Made by a program: the position numbers and the translations under genes
Notes under the pieces: generated by a model
Told to the model about the DNA's origin: nothing
The model's database searches: none
The model's input: the letters and a program-made list of their open reading frames with translations, nothing else
Shown: positions 9,639 through 17,025 of the stretch, piece after piece
How the letters are laid out: each line of letters starts with the position of its first letter
Position numbering within the stretch: position 1 is the stretch's first letter
Source: Flavobacteriales bacterium
GTDB taxonomy: Bacteria; Bacteroidota; Bacteroidia; NS11-12g; UBA955
Direction: 5' to 3'
DNA: 50,586 bases
Assembly (NCBI GenBank): GCA_947487175.1
Contig: CANKVM010000006.1
Span: 1 to 50,586 of the forward strand

Positions 9639-10955
9639 TTAATAATGACATTTTGCACACTCTAAACCACCATTCATTGCAGGCGTGATTTTCACCTTAC
9701 CATCTGGACCAAAATATTGGCTGTGGTTACTGTTAGCTTTAATATCTTTTTTCGCTTTATCGTGTAATGCCAAATAATAATTATTATTTGCTACATCAAT
9801 TCCAGTGTTTCTGTGACAATCAATACACCAACCCATTTGCAAAGTGTTCCATTGTTGAACCTTTTCCATTTTTTCAATTGGTCCGTGACAGTTTTGACAC
9901 TGTAATTTACCAACTTTAACGTGTTGTGAGTGATTAAACACAGCGTGATCTGGAAGATTGTGAATTCTTACCCAACGAACTGGAGAAGGATTGTTACCAT
10001 ATTCTTCACCTGGTTTCGCTTCAGGATTATAATCCAAAGCTTTATAGATTTTTTTGATTTCTGGAGAAATTTCTCCGTTGTATTTGTCTGTTAACTGTAC
10101 ACCTTTGTGACAGTTCATACAAGTATTCAATGCAGGAATACTTGCACTCTTGCTTTCTTCAACTGTTGAGTGACAGTATTTACAATCAATTTTCAAGTCC
10201 CCACCATGTAATTTATGAGAGAATGCAATTGGTTGAGTTGGAGCATAACCTTTTTGAACACCTACTTCTGTAATGGCAAATTTATATCCATAATATGTAC
10301 CTGGTAAACCTATTGCCAATACTGTAAAGATTGCCAATACTGTAGGATTCATATTTGCCAAAACGCCAGGAAGAACTTTTTGGTAGAATTTGCGATGGTC
10401 CTCATGCATGTCATCAAAATCTTCTGGATTTTTTTCAGCAGCAACACGCTTAAGTGTTTTATTAACTTTAGCTAATACAAATAGGATAATTCCAAATACA
10501 GCTACAAGAATCAACAAAATGTATTTAGTTGAAGGATCTTCCTTATCAGCAGAAGCATTAGGATCAACAACTGGTCCTTTGTTTGCTGAAGGAGCTGGTG
10601 CGGTTTTGATGTACTCAACTATATTCAAAACTTGAGCAGGTGTCAAGTTTTCGAAAATATTCATTGCAGCACCACCGTATTCCTGATACAATTTGTTTGC
10701 ATCTGGATCGCCACTCTCTCTAAATTTCTTGTTGTTTCTTACCCATTGGATAATCCACTCATTTGTTCTTCTTGTGTCCACGCCACGTAATGCAGGACCA
10801 ACAACTTTCTTGTCTAATGCATGACAGCTGCCACAATTGTTTGCTTCATAAAGCTTTTTGCCTTCATCGGCATTTGGCTTGTCTTGGGCAAAACTTGGTA
10901 CTGAAACAGCTAAAAGCGCTGCCAACGCCCAAAATTTGAATCGATTTATGCTCAT
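9639..10955 (-). CDS. actA: Alternative complex III multiheme cytochrome c ActA with extra N-terminal monoheme domain
   Basis: First gene of the act operon; the protein is 438 residues from the ATG at 10955. That start gives a clean signal peptide (MSINRFKFWALAALL...PSFAQ). A longer reading from a GTG at 11009 is unlikely because the -7 promoter box lies between the two. Domain order is a monoheme cytochrome c domain with CGSCH (about residues 41-45), a Pro/Ala linker, and a transmembrane helix (about residues 143-165). A pentaheme domain follows with CKYCH, CMNCH, CQNCH, CIDCH and CAKCH, the last almost at the C-terminus. Together with ActE the complex would carry seven c-hemes. The five-heme part is the canonical ActA; the N-terminal heme domain is an addition that I cannot confirm as universal. 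Confidence 0.93.
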   Translation of the reverse strand: MSINRFKFWALAALLAVSVPSFAQDKPNADEGKKLYEANNCGSCHALDKKVVGPALRGVDTRRTNEWIIQWVRNNKKFRESGDPDANKLYQEYGGAAMNIFENLTPAQVLNIVEYIKTAPAPSANKGPVVDPNASADKEDPSTKYILLILVAVFGIILFVLAKVNKTLKRVAAEKNPEDFDDMHEDHRKFYQKVLPGVLANMNPTVLAIFTVLAIGLPGTYYGYKFAITEVGVQKGYAPTQPIAFSHKLHGGDLKIDCKYCHSTVEESKSASIPALNTCMNCHKGVQLTDKYNGEISPEIKKIYKALDYNPEAKPGEEYGNNPSPVRWVRIHNLPDHAVFNHSQHVKVGKLQCQNCHGPIEKMEKVQQWNTLQMGWCIDCHRNTGIDVANNNYYLALHDKAKKDIKANSNHSQYFGPDGKVKITPAMNGGLECAKCHY

Positions 10956-10983
10956 GTCTTTTACGGAATCTTTTATCGCGTCG

Positions 10984-10991
10984 CAAATATA
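10984..10991 (-). promoter_or_regulatory. Bacteroidota -7 promoter element of the act operon
   Basis: The minus strand reads TATATTTG, an exact TAnnTTTG. It implies a short leader of roughly 20-25 nt before the actA ATG at 10955, with no SD. No TTG is seen at 17-23 nt upstream; instead a perfect palindrome occupies the adjacent upstream DNA. Confidence 0.65.
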
Positions 10992-10994
10992 GAT

Positions 10995-11010
10995 AGTGAA
11001 ACGTTTCACT
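10995..11010. promoter_or_regulatory. 16-bp perfect palindrome, candidate operator of the act operon
   Basis: AGTGAAACGTTTCACT is identical to its reverse complement. It begins 3 bp upstream of the act -7 box and fills the region where RNA polymerase would contact DNA upstream. The TGAAACGTTTCA core with a central CG step resembles operators of LacI-family regulators such as E. coli Cra. The regulator, and whether it represses or activates, cannot be told from this window. Confidence 0.55.
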
Positions 11011-11208
11011 TAAAACATTTTGTTAACATCATTTGCAATTTGAAATCTATCTAAATTATATTAATATATGATTGAACTACTACTATTTACACTAAACAAT
11101 ATTTTGTGATAAATTCTAAAATGTGTATTTTTCGATACACTTTTCGCATTATCTACCGCGGAATTAATGAATAACTGCAGTGAATACTGCATGAAAACGT
11201 AAGAAAAA
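11011..11208. other. Intergenic region upstream of the act operon with two small inverted repeats
   Basis: About 200 bases with no convincing ORF or RNA gene. It contains TGCAGT-N4-ACTGCA at 11176-11191 and GTGTAT-N6-ATACAC at 11123-11140. Either could be a weak terminator after the lytic transglycosylase gene or a regulator site, but neither has a good T-run on the minus strand. Confidence 0.4.
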
Positions 11209-12189
11209 TCACTTTCCAACGTTGGTTTTTAGAAATTCTTTATAGCCAAGATAGCTTGCTAAGCATACCTGAGAATAGTTTTGAGAACTATTTTGAAATG
11301 CTCCAATATTTGTGTGCCATAACCTTTTGATTAACTCATTTCCATTGTCAACATCTGTTACATGTTTTACAGCATTTGCTACATTACCAGCGCCCGCATT
11401 GTAAATATGCAAAACAAGTAAATTAAACCATAATGCGTCTTTATCAAATTCAATGTTGTTTTTGATGCAAATTCTCTGAGCTTGAGGGACACAGTATTCC
11501 TTTACTAACCTCGCAGCAGCGTAGGCACTTTTGCTAAAAACCAACCGGTCGTCTACCCCATTTCTAATTCTCAATCCATATTTTCGCGCAACAGATGGCA
11601 TAATTTGAAAATGACCTGCAGCACCAGAATGTGAAACTCCTTTATTATTGCTAGGGCTTTCAATTAGCAATAGCAATTGTGATACCATAGGATTTACGCC
11701 CACCGATTCGAAAACCGAATTTGCAATTTTTAACTTCGGCCCCACCACTGAATAATTGAAAAACTCTTTACGTCCTCTTACAAACTTTATTTTATGGTTT
11801 GAAGGAACTGAATGCTTTAATGCATACAAAGATCCTAAGGAAGTTAAATTTTGTCCCCTGTCAATCTTTTGAATTGCGTCTTTATGTACCACATCTATTA
11901 CCTGTCTCGTGGTTTGATTCACCACCAAAAAAGAATCAGCCGACAACATAATGTCCTTCATCCAAAAAATCACATTTGGCGAACTTAAAAAGCCAAGCGC
12001 ATTTGAATCATCTTCTATGGACAAAAAATGGAATGTGTCATTATGAATGATGTAATGACTATCGTTTTTGAAACTAAAATCGTTGTTTCTTTCTTTACTT
12101 ACTCTCGATGGATTATTTCCAAAGGTAAATGATAACATTAACCCTGAAAATATCCCTCCAAACAAAATAGACTTAATAATTCTCTTCAT
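11209..12189 (-). CDS. Lytic transglycosylase, SLT/GH23 family, secreted
   Basis: Predicted periplasmic or outer-membrane-associated enzyme that cleaves peptidoglycan to anhydromuropeptides. The 326-residue protein starts with a basic residue pair and a hydrophobic signal (MKRIIKSILFGGIFSGLMLSFTFG). The SLT domain begins near residue 160. The catalytic glutamate is probably Glu177 in LLLIESPSN, followed by the classic SHSGAAGHFQIMPSVARKYGL segment, and later YNAGAGNVANAVKH. The N-terminal ~150 residues have no obvious domain, and no LysM repeats are seen. It lies 5 nt downstream of the TPR gene and is probably co-transcribed with it. The family call is secure; the specific MltX type is not. 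Confidence 0.9.
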   Translation of the reverse strand: MKRIIKSILFGGIFSGLMLSFTFGNNPSRVSKERNNDFSFKNDSHYIIHNDTFHFLSIEDDSNALGFLSSPNVIFWMKDIMLSADSFLVVNQTTRQVIDVVHKDAIQKIDRGQNLTSLGSLYALKHSVPSNHKIKFVRGRKEFFNYSVVGPKLKIANSVFESVGVNPMVSQLLLLIESPSNNKGVSHSGAAGHFQIMPSVARKYGLRIRNGVDDRLVFSKSAYAAARLVKEYCVPQAQRICIKNNIEFDKDALWFNLLVLHIYNAGAGNVANAVKHVTDVDNGNELIKRLWHTNIGAFQNSSQNYSQVCLASYLGYKEFLKTNVGK

Positions 12190-12194
12190 ATCTC

Positions 12195-13235
12195 TTACTT
12201 ACAATGTTTTTCAATGTAGATGGCTGCATTTTTCTCGCCCATCAATAAACTCCTATCCCAATCTTGGCAAGCCAAACCCAATTTACCTAAATTGAATCTT
12301 GCAATTCCTCTTCCCAAATATACGTAAGATAAATTACCCGTTTTCATTTTAATTGCTTGGGTGAATTTCTTTTCGGCATCTTTCCACTTTTTGGTTTGTA
12401 ACAAAACATGTCCATAGTCGGCCAAATATGTTCCATTCTTCGGATTATCGTCAATGAGTTCTTCAATTATTTTGATTGCCAAGTCAAAGTCCTTTGAAAA
12501 AAAGCAATTGTCGAATTTCAGTTTTAATGCATCCACATTTTTAGGTTCTGACAATAAAAACCTATCTATATCCGTATTAGACTGTGAATATTTCTCCATT
12601 TCATGCAAGCAAACCGCTCTGAAATAATACATTTTTGAATTCCCTGGATTTTGAGTAAGCTCATAATTTAAAAAATTGAACTTGTCTTTGCTTTTCTTTT
12701 GGGCATCATAAATAGAAAGCAACTGAATTTTTACGGTATCGCTGCCAATATTATTTTTTACCATCCAAACAGCATCCAATTCAGCATATTCGTATTCCTT
12801 CATTTGAAGTGAAAGTGCATATCTAGATTTGTGCGATTCTACATCATTCGGAAAGGCAATCAAATAATGAGAAATATCGGCCAAGGCAAATTGGAAGTTC
12901 GAAGTGAATTTATACGCCAAGTGTCTGTTATAATAGGCTTCAATGATTGAAGTATCTAAATAAATGGCTTTATTTAAATCAACCACTGCATCACCGTAGT
13001 TTTTCACTTGCAATTTTACAACACCTCTATTGTACCAATAGTTTGCATTTTGAGGCGCAACAGAAATTAATTGATCATAGGTTTTAATGGCATTAGAATA
13101 ATCGTTGTCTTGCTGCTGTTGCATGCCTTTTTTAACCAACTGATTTTCTGATGAACCAGGCTGTGCAACAATTGTTCGATGCAACAATGTCAAGAAACAT
13201 ATTGTAAATATGTGTTTGTTAAAAATGAATTTCAT
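12195..13235 (-). CDS. Secreted TPR-repeat protein
   Basis: Tetratricopeptide-repeat protein of 346 residues, probably a periplasmic protein-protein scaffold. I chose the ATG at 13235, which gives a signal peptide (MKFIFNKHIFTICFLTLLHRTIVAQ). Longer readings of the frame would run back into the divergent transporter gene. Repeats are visible from about residue 30 onward: AIKTYDQLISVAPQNANYWYNRGVVKLQVKNYGDAV, then DLNKAIYLDTSIIEAYYNRHLAYKF. Weaker copies follow, and the C-terminus ends ARFNLGKLGLACQDWDRSLLMG. The gene directly precedes a lytic transglycosylase, so a role in the envelope is a reasonable inference. No specific function can be assigned. Confidence 0.82.
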   Translation of the reverse strand: MKFIFNKHIFTICFLTLLHRTIVAQPGSSENQLVKKGMQQQQDNDYSNAIKTYDQLISVAPQNANYWYNRGVVKLQVKNYGDAVVDLNKAIYLDTSIIEAYYNRHLAYKFTSNFQFALADISHYLIAFPNDVESHKSRYALSLQMKEYEYAELDAVWMVKNNIGSDTVKIQLLSIYDAQKKSKDKFNFLNYELTQNPGNSKMYYFRAVCLHEMEKYSQSNTDIDRFLLSEPKNVDALKLKFDNCFFSKDFDLAIKIIEELIDDNPKNGTYLADYGHVLLQTKKWKDAEKKFTQAIKMKTGNLSYVYLGRGIARFNLGKLGLACQDWDRSLLMGEKNAAIYIEKHCK

Positions 13236-13313
13236 TTGCTCTTGCAAGTTAATTCTTGTGGAAATATTAATTAAAAAGGGTTTTACACATTTTTTTGTGT
13301 GTCTAATTTGAAT

Positions 13314-13321
13314 TAGTTTTG
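13314..13321 (+). promoter_or_regulatory. Bacteroidota -7 element upstream of the VUT transporter
   Basis: TAGTTTTG is an exact TAnnTTTG, ending 5 nt before the ATG at 13327. A TTG at 13295-13297 (16-nt spacer) is a possible, slightly short -33 element. This predicts a leaderless transcript. Confidence 0.6.
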
Positions 13322-13326
13322 ATTTT

Positions 13327-14061
13327 ATGTCTACCGAATTTGATAAACGCAAAAACAAACTCTTTCTGATTTTAGGTACTTTTTTCTTAACGAATGCAAT
13401 TGTTGCTGAATTTATTGGTGCCAAAATATTTTCGCTAGAAGCTACACTGGGTTTCAATCCAGCCAATATTACATTATTTGGAGAAACCAATAGCTTTAAC
13501 ATGACAGCCGGTGTTATTCTTTGGCCTTTTGTATTTATTATGACCGACATCATCAATGAATACTTTGGAAAAGATGGGGTTCGCAAATTGTCTTATTTAA
13601 CGGTTATTATGCTCATTTATTCATTCATAATGGTAAGGGTGGCAATGGGATTGAAGGGTGCCGACTTTTGGATAGGTTCAGGAAGCAACAAAGGAATATC
13701 GGATATGTCGAGTGCCTATAATTCAGTTTTTGGCGCGGGCTTGATGATTATCATTGGATCGTTGGTGGCCTTTTTGGTAGGCCAAATGGTAGATGCGTTT
13801 ATTTTTACCAAAATCAAGGACAAAACGAACAACAAATTTATTTGGTTACGGGCAACAGGAAGTACCGTTGTGAGTCAATTTATTGACAGTTATGTGGTAC
13901 TTATTATTGCTTTTTATATTGGAGGGACATTTTCTTTCAAACAAGTGATGGCCATAGGAACTATCAATTACATTTATAAGCTCATTATGTCAGTTGTGTT
14001 GTTGCCCCTGCTCTATTTTGTGCATGGTATCATTGACAGATACTTAGGAAAAGAAAATTAA
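13327..14061 (+). CDS. VUT family queuosine-precursor transporter (YhhQ-like)
   Basis: Inner-membrane transporter of 244 residues with six or so hydrophobic helices, belonging to the VUT/YhhQ family that imports queuosine precursors for tRNA modification. Family-like features are the N-terminal LFLILGTFFLTNAIVAEFIGAKIF, the WPFVFIMTDIINEYFGKDGVRKL segment, and the C-terminal TVVSQFIDSYVVLIIAFYIGG with YKLIMSVVLLPLLY. The length is typical. It is transcribed divergently from the TPR gene and stands alone. The substrate (preQ0, preQ1 or queuine) cannot be decided; no queuosine synthesis genes are nearby. Confidence 0.88.
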   Translation: MSTEFDKRKNKLFLILGTFFLTNAIVAEFIGAKIFSLEATLGFNPANITLFGETNSFNMTAGVILWPFVFIMTDIINEYFGKDGVRKLSYLTVIMLIYSFIMVRVAMGLKGADFWIGSGSNKGISDMSSAYNSVFGAGLMIIIGSLVAFLVGQMVDAFIFTKIKDKTNNKFIWLRATGSTVVSQFIDSYVVLIIAFYIGGTFSFKQVMAIGTINYIYKLIMSVVLLPLLYFVHGIIDRYLGKEN

Positions 14062-14081
14062 GTAATTCGAGATTGAATTTC

Positions 14082-14720
14082 TCAGAATAAGAGCATTATA
14101 CCCGATAAAATAATTACCGCACTGGTAATGATTCCCGAATTATGTTCCCATTTGTGGGCATCTAATTTTTTCATTCCTTGGTAACCAATAAATACGCCGG
14201 TTAAAATGCTAATCCATGTAGAGATTGCATATACCAAAATCAATGCAATGATGGTTGGAAAACCTGAAGGCGCCAAGGTGAAAAAATAACCTACAATTTC
14301 CATACATGGTGATAAGAACATAGAAAGTAATATGGCCCCAAAAACCCATTTGTGTGTACCTGAAGTTACAGGATCCAAATGAAAATGGTGGTGTTTGTAA
14401 TGTCTGTATAAAAACCATATACCCAATAATACGAGTATGATTCCCCCAATTTTTTCAAAAGGCAAATTGAGTAAAAAGTCATTGTTTTTATTTGCGCTGT
14501 TTTTGAATTTCGTTAGAAATCCATTGGTAACGAAATAAATGATTAATCCAATGATAATTGTTCCTATGGAATGCGCCCAAGCGGCCATGGAAGCATATCT
14601 GTAAGTGGTGAACTTACTCCATTTCATTTTATGCGCCAAAGATGCTAAGGGCAACCAATGGCTAGGAATAAATCCATGCAATAAACTAATAAAGAAAGCG
14701 AGAAATAATTGGGCCCTCAT
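14082..14720 (-). CDS. Polytopic membrane protein with His-rich loop, possible metal transporter
   Basis: Integral membrane protein of 212 residues with about six transmembrane segments. The first helix contains HGFIPSHWLPL, reminiscent of the histidine-bearing first helix of NiCoT/RcnA and UreH-like metal transporters. Between helices 3 and 4 (about residues 105-120) lies a His-rich loop, YRHYKHHHFHLD, which could bind a divalent metal. I do not recognise a specific family with certainty. A heavy-metal or nickel/cobalt efflux role is an inference from the histidines only. An exact -7 box is 7 nt upstream of the ATG. Neighbours give no functional hint. Confidence 0.75.
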   Translation of the reverse strand: MRAQLFLAFFISLLHGFIPSHWLPLASLAHKMKWSKFTTYRYASMAAWAHSIGTIIIGLIIYFVTNGFLTKFKNSANKNNDFLLNLPFEKIGGIILVLLGIWFLYRHYKHHHFHLDPVTSGTHKWVFGAILLSMFLSPCMEIVGYFFTLAPSGFPTIIALILVYAISTWISILTGVFIGYQGMKKLDAHKWEHNSGIITSAVIILSGIMLLF

Positions 14721-14727
14721 AAAAGTG

Positions 14728-14735
14728 CAAAGTTA
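14728..14735 (-). promoter_or_regulatory. Bacteroidota -7 element of the His-rich membrane protein gene
   Basis: The minus strand reads TAACTTTG, an exact TAnnTTTG, 7 nt before the ATG at 14720. It lies between the rpsA terminator hairpin and the gene. No -33 TTG is evident at standard spacing. Confidence 0.55.
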
Positions 14736-14740
14736 GTATA

Positions 14741-14773
14741 AAAAACAAAAGCACCGCATTGAGCGGTGCTTTT
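14741..14773 (-). terminator. Rho-independent terminator of rpsA
   Basis: GCACCGC (14751-14757), 5-nt loop, GCGGTGC (14763-14769). Read on the minus strand the hairpin is followed by TTTTGTTTTTT. It sits 21 nt beyond the rpsA stop. T residues on the plus side too would allow some function in the other direction. Confidence 0.9.
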
Positions 14774-14794
14774 ATTTATGTTTTAGTATTTAGA

Positions 14795-16948
14795 TTAAGC
14801 GTTAGCTTCAGTCATCCATTTGTTCCACTGTTCTGCAGAAATCTTGCTATCAGTTTCAACCATAGTAGTGATTTTATCTTCAGTTAATGAAGTTAATTCT
14901 TCTACAGAATTCACACCAAGTGCATTCATTCTTTTCACCATAGCTGGACCAACTCCTGCCAATGATTTCAATTCAGTGATTCCACCACTTTCGGCAGTTG
15001 ATTTAGTTGCTTTAGATGCATCTGCTTCAACTTTTGCTGCTGCTGCATCGGCTTCCGCTTTTGCTGCTTTTTTGTTGCCTTTTTCAGCTTCTGCAAATTG
15101 TGCTCTCAATTCAGTGAAGGCATCCAATTCACCCAAAGTAGATCTCTCTGAAGAATTACCAGATTTCTTAACTGGTTTTCCGCCAGTAGTTTTGCGAGAT
15201 TTATCTCCGCCTCTAGATTTATCATCAGAATCATTCTTAGCTCTTTCAGCACCTTTCCAGATGTTTGTATGAGAAACAATGATACGTTTAGAATCTTTGC
15301 TAAATTCGATTACTTCAAACTCAAGAACTTCGTCTTCTTTCAACGGCTTGTTGTCTGCTTTCTTAATGTGACGGGTTGGAGCAAATGCCTCAACACCATA
15401 CTGCATTTGAATAGTAGCACCTTTGTCGTTGATGTTCATTACAGTTCCTTCGTGAATAGAACCGATAGTGAAGATAGTTTCGAAAGTTTCCCAAGGATTT
15501 TCTTCCAATTGTTTATGACCCAAACTCAAACGTCTGTTATCAGAATCAACTTCCAATACAACAACATCTAATTTTTCGCCTTTTTTCACAAATTCAGAAG
15601 GATGCTTGATCTTTTTGTTCCAACTTAAGTCAGAAACGTGCACCAAACCATCAATACCCTCTTCAAGTTCCAAGAACAAACCATAAGAAGTTAAGTTTTT
15701 AACTACTCCAGAATGCTTGCTTCCCAAAGGATATCTGTCGGTGATGCTAATCCAAGGATCGGAATTCAATTGTTTGATACCCAAGCTCATTTTGTGCTCG
15801 TTACGATCAAGTGACAATACCAATGCTTCGATTTCTTCACCCACTTTTAGGTATTCAGAAGGGTTACGTAGGTGTGAACTCCAGCTCATTTCACTTACGT
15901 GCACCAAACCTTCAACACCAGGTTTAATTTCAATAAATGCACCGTAATCAGCTACAGATACAACTCTACCTTTAACTGTAGAACCTTCAGCGATGTCGGC
16001 TTCTAAATTATCCCAAGGGTGAGAAGACAATTGCTTCAAGCCTAAAGAAATACGTTTTTTGGTATCGTCGTAGTCTAAGATAACTACGTTAATTTTATCA
16101 TCTAATTTTAATACCTCTTCTGGGTGATTGATTCTACCCCAAGAAATATCAGTAATATGCAATAATCCATCAATTCCACCCAAATCAACGAACACACCAA
16201 AGCTTGTCATGTTTTTCACAACACCTTCTAGTATTTGTCCTTTTTCTAGGCGAGATAATATTTCAGATTTTTGAGCTTCAATATCATCTTCAATTAATGC
16301 TTTATGAGAAACAACTACGTTTTTGTAAACATCATTGATTTTAACAATTTTAAAATCCATGTTTTTGCCCACGTATTGGTCGTAATCTCTTACTGGCTTA
16401 GTATCGATTTGAGAACCTGGTAAGAAAGTATCAATGCTAAATACATCAACTACCAATCCACCTTTGGTTCTAGAGCGCACAAAACCTGTAACAACAGTAT
16501 CATTTGCATGAGCTTCAACAATTTTTTCCCACGCAGTTTCTTGTAATGCTTTTCTTCTGCTTAGGATCAGTTGACCCATTTTGTCCTCAGCTATGTCAAC
16601 AAATACTTCTACTTCGTCGCCAACTGCCAATTCTGGTCTGTCTCTGAATTCTGTTCTTGGAACTAGTCCATCACTTTTGAATCCGATGTTTACTACTACG
16701 TCTTTATCGTTAATAGCAACAACTAGACCTCTAACCACTTGTTTTTCAACAACTGGGCTAAATGTTTTAGAGTAAGACTCTTCTAATACGTTTCTTTCGT
16801 CTGAAGAATACGATTGAAAACCTGCATCATCTGCATCCCAATCGAAATCATCGTGTCCTGAAACTTTTGAAATTGCCTTTTGTTTTGGGGCAATTTCGGA
16901 AACTGCTTGAGTTTCTTCAATGTTGTTTTCGTTTTTTTCGTTAGTCAA
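14795..16948 (-). CDS. rpsA: 30S ribosomal protein bS1 with C-terminal helix-hairpin-helix extension
   Basis: RNA-binding ribosomal protein that helps load mRNA on the small subunit. The 717-residue protein has six S1 OB-fold repeats between about residues 65 and 560 (for example SFGVFVDLGGIDGLLHITDISW, DYGAFIEIKPGVEGLVHVSEMSW and SYGLFLELEEGIDGLVHVSDLSW). After them comes a basic/Ser-rich stretch and an Ala/Lys/Glu-rich probable coiled coil. The last ~55 residues form a helix-hairpin-helix-like domain (LKSLAGVGPAMVKRMNALGV). The start codon is TTG at 16948, supported by a strong SD (AAAGGAGG) 10 nt upstream. An unusually strong SD and a weak start codon on this gene suggest autogenous control. 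It is monocistronic with its own terminator. Confidence 0.96.
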   Translation of the reverse strand: MTNEKNENNIEETQAVSEIAPKQKAISKVSGHDDFDWDADDAGFQSYSSDERNVLEESYSKTFSPVVEKQVVRGLVVAINDKDVVVNIGFKSDGLVPRTEFRDRPELAVGDEVEVFVDIAEDKMGQLILSRRKALQETAWEKIVEAHANDTVVTGFVRSRTKGGLVVDVFSIDTFLPGSQIDTKPVRDYDQYVGKNMDFKIVKINDVYKNVVVSHKALIEDDIEAQKSEILSRLEKGQILEGVVKNMTSFGVFVDLGGIDGLLHITDISWGRINHPEEVLKLDDKINVVILDYDDTKKRISLGLKQLSSHPWDNLEADIAEGSTVKGRVVSVADYGAFIEIKPGVEGLVHVSEMSWSSHLRNPSEYLKVGEEIEALVLSLDRNEHKMSLGIKQLNSDPWISITDRYPLGSKHSGVVKNLTSYGLFLELEEGIDGLVHVSDLSWNKKIKHPSEFVKKGEKLDVVVLEVDSDNRRLSLGHKQLEENPWETFETIFTIGSIHEGTVMNINDKGATIQMQYGVEAFAPTRHIKKADNKPLKEDEVLEFEVIEFSKDSKRIIVSHTNIWKGAERAKNDSDDKSRGGDKSRKTTGGKPVKKSGNSSERSTLGELDAFTELRAQFAEAEKGNKKAAKAEADAAAAKVEADASKATKSTAESGGITELKSLAGVGPAMVKRMNALGVNSVEELTSLTEDKITTMVETDSKISAEQWNKWMTEANA

Positions 16949-16958
16949 TTTAAGGGTT

Positions 16959-16966
16959 CCTCCTTT
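16959..16966 (-). promoter_or_regulatory. Strong Shine-Dalgarno sequence of rpsA
   Basis: The minus strand reads AAAGGAGG, complementary to the canonical 16S rRNA anti-SD, 10 nt before a TTG start codon. It supports the TTG start. Most starts in this window lack any SD, so this site stands out. Confidence 0.85.
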
Positions 16967-16976
16967 GAATAGGGCG

Positions 16977-16984
16977 CAAATTTA
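16977..16984 (-). promoter_or_regulatory. Bacteroidota -7 promoter element of rpsA
   Basis: The minus strand reads TAAATTTG, an exact TAnnTTTG. The predicted transcript would begin around 16970, only a few bases upstream of the SD, giving a leader of about 20-25 nt. Confidence 0.6.
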
Positions 16985-17025
16985 TATTGCATAAATCAAT
17001 TTTCCTAATGTTTATTTTTTGTTTT

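Noticed and set aside
10956-11009. N-terminal extension of ActA from a GTG at 11009
   Set aside because: It spans the exact -7 box, removes the natural signal peptide start, and the ATG at 10955 fits better.
13236-13586. Longer start of the TPR protein overlapping the divergent transporter
   Set aside because: The upstream part is antisense to a well-supported transporter; the ATG at 13235 gives a good signal peptide.
14062-14081. Possible terminator between the convergent transporter and His-rich membrane protein genes
   Set aside because: Only an imperfect short inverted repeat running into the gene end, without a T-run.
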